From positions 30,906,526 to 30,970,525 of the forward strand of contig NC_053499.1 in the NCBI RefSeq assembly GCF_905171775.1: a stretch of DNA of 64,000 nt, in the 5' to 3' direction. A model generated the notes under the pieces. It worked only from the letters and a program-made list of their open reading frames with translations. It was not told the origin of the DNA and did no database searches. Source of the stretch: Rana temporaria. Lineage: Eukaryota > Chordata > Amphibia > Anura > Ranidae. Below are positions 63,962 through 64,000 of the stretch, in pieces. The position numbers and the translations under genes were made by a program. Numbering within the stretch: the stretch's first letter is position 1; every line of letters begins with the position of its first letter.

Positions 63962-64000
63962 TTAGTGGATTATAACCCTTGTTGGCTTTTTTTGCCATCT

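Overview
The window reads as vertebrate repeat-dominated, non-genic DNA, most likely from a frog (anuran amphibian, probably a ranoid). That assignment is an inference: L2-, L1- and Tc1-type remnants sit beside a very dense load of short palindromic DNA transposons, and there is no bacterial-style gene packing, rRNA, tRNA or CRISPR. I found no host protein-coding gene or exon that I can defend. The longest open frame (about 20223-21281) is the C-terminal half of an L2-type reverse transcriptase. Almost all other open frames are chance products of GC-rich palindromes.

Repeat classes seen: (1) Palindromic non-autonomous elements with ends such as GGCCGCGTACACACGATC or TGCCGCGTACACACGATC ('GTACACACG group', with several hairpin-arm subfamilies), GGGCCAGATTC, GGCCCGGATTC and TAGCCAGATTC ('CAGATTC group'), and GGCCTGGTTCACAC. 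Several have clear 3-bp target duplications, often TTA or TAA, which suggests PIF/Harbinger-type mobilisation. (2) Three TTAA-flanked families (CCYCCCTGGCGGT, AGCGGGGGTTCACCC, CCACTT...AAGTGG), which suggests piggyBac-type mobilisation. (3) hAT-type elements with 8-bp target duplications at 22880-23026, 50870-51137, 59619-59925 and 60991-63023; the last carries a 29-copy 40-bp satellite. (4) Tc1/mariner elements at 528-2033, 43996-45425, 49338-52275 and 52276-53095, with a short piece near 35766. (5) Non-LTR retrotransposon pieces: L2 at 17761-17921 and 20223-21370, an L1-like 3' end at 4868-5560, and a LINE tail at 2040-2190.

Layout. 1-3.3 kb: a GTACACACG element, then a TA-flanked Tc1 element carrying a TTAA insertion. 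3.3-8.9 kb: a dense MITE cluster with a nested CAGATTC element and an L1 fragment. 9.7-13 kb: an inverted pair of CCTGGCGGT elements around a large-hairpin element. 13.4-18 kb: hairpin MITEs, three of them end to end at 15203-16146. 18.6-24.9 kb: CAGATTC elements, the L2 reverse transcriptase, a hAT inside a CCACTT element, and two more MITEs. 25-29.3 kb: a truncated CAGATTC element and a region of giant inverted repeats. 30-41.4 kb: nested GTACACACG and CAGATTC elements between AT-rich spacers. 42-47.4 kb: more of the same plus a Tc1 copy split by a TTAA element. 47.4-53.1 kb: the deepest nest in the window. 53.6-60 kb: a broken MITE, a minisatellite, unidentified sequence and further elements. 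61-63 kb: the satellite-bearing hAT. The end carries another complete GTACACACG element.

No genes work together here. The logic is that of transposons inserted into transposons. The nests are useful because they show target duplications and relative ages directly. The least expected features are a promoter-like core shared by MITEs whose hairpin arms differ completely, a perfect GCGCATGCGC palindrome kept in six CAGATTC-type copies, and the satellite array inside a hAT element. Family assignments rest on end motifs, target duplications and my memory of known families; none was checked against a database.
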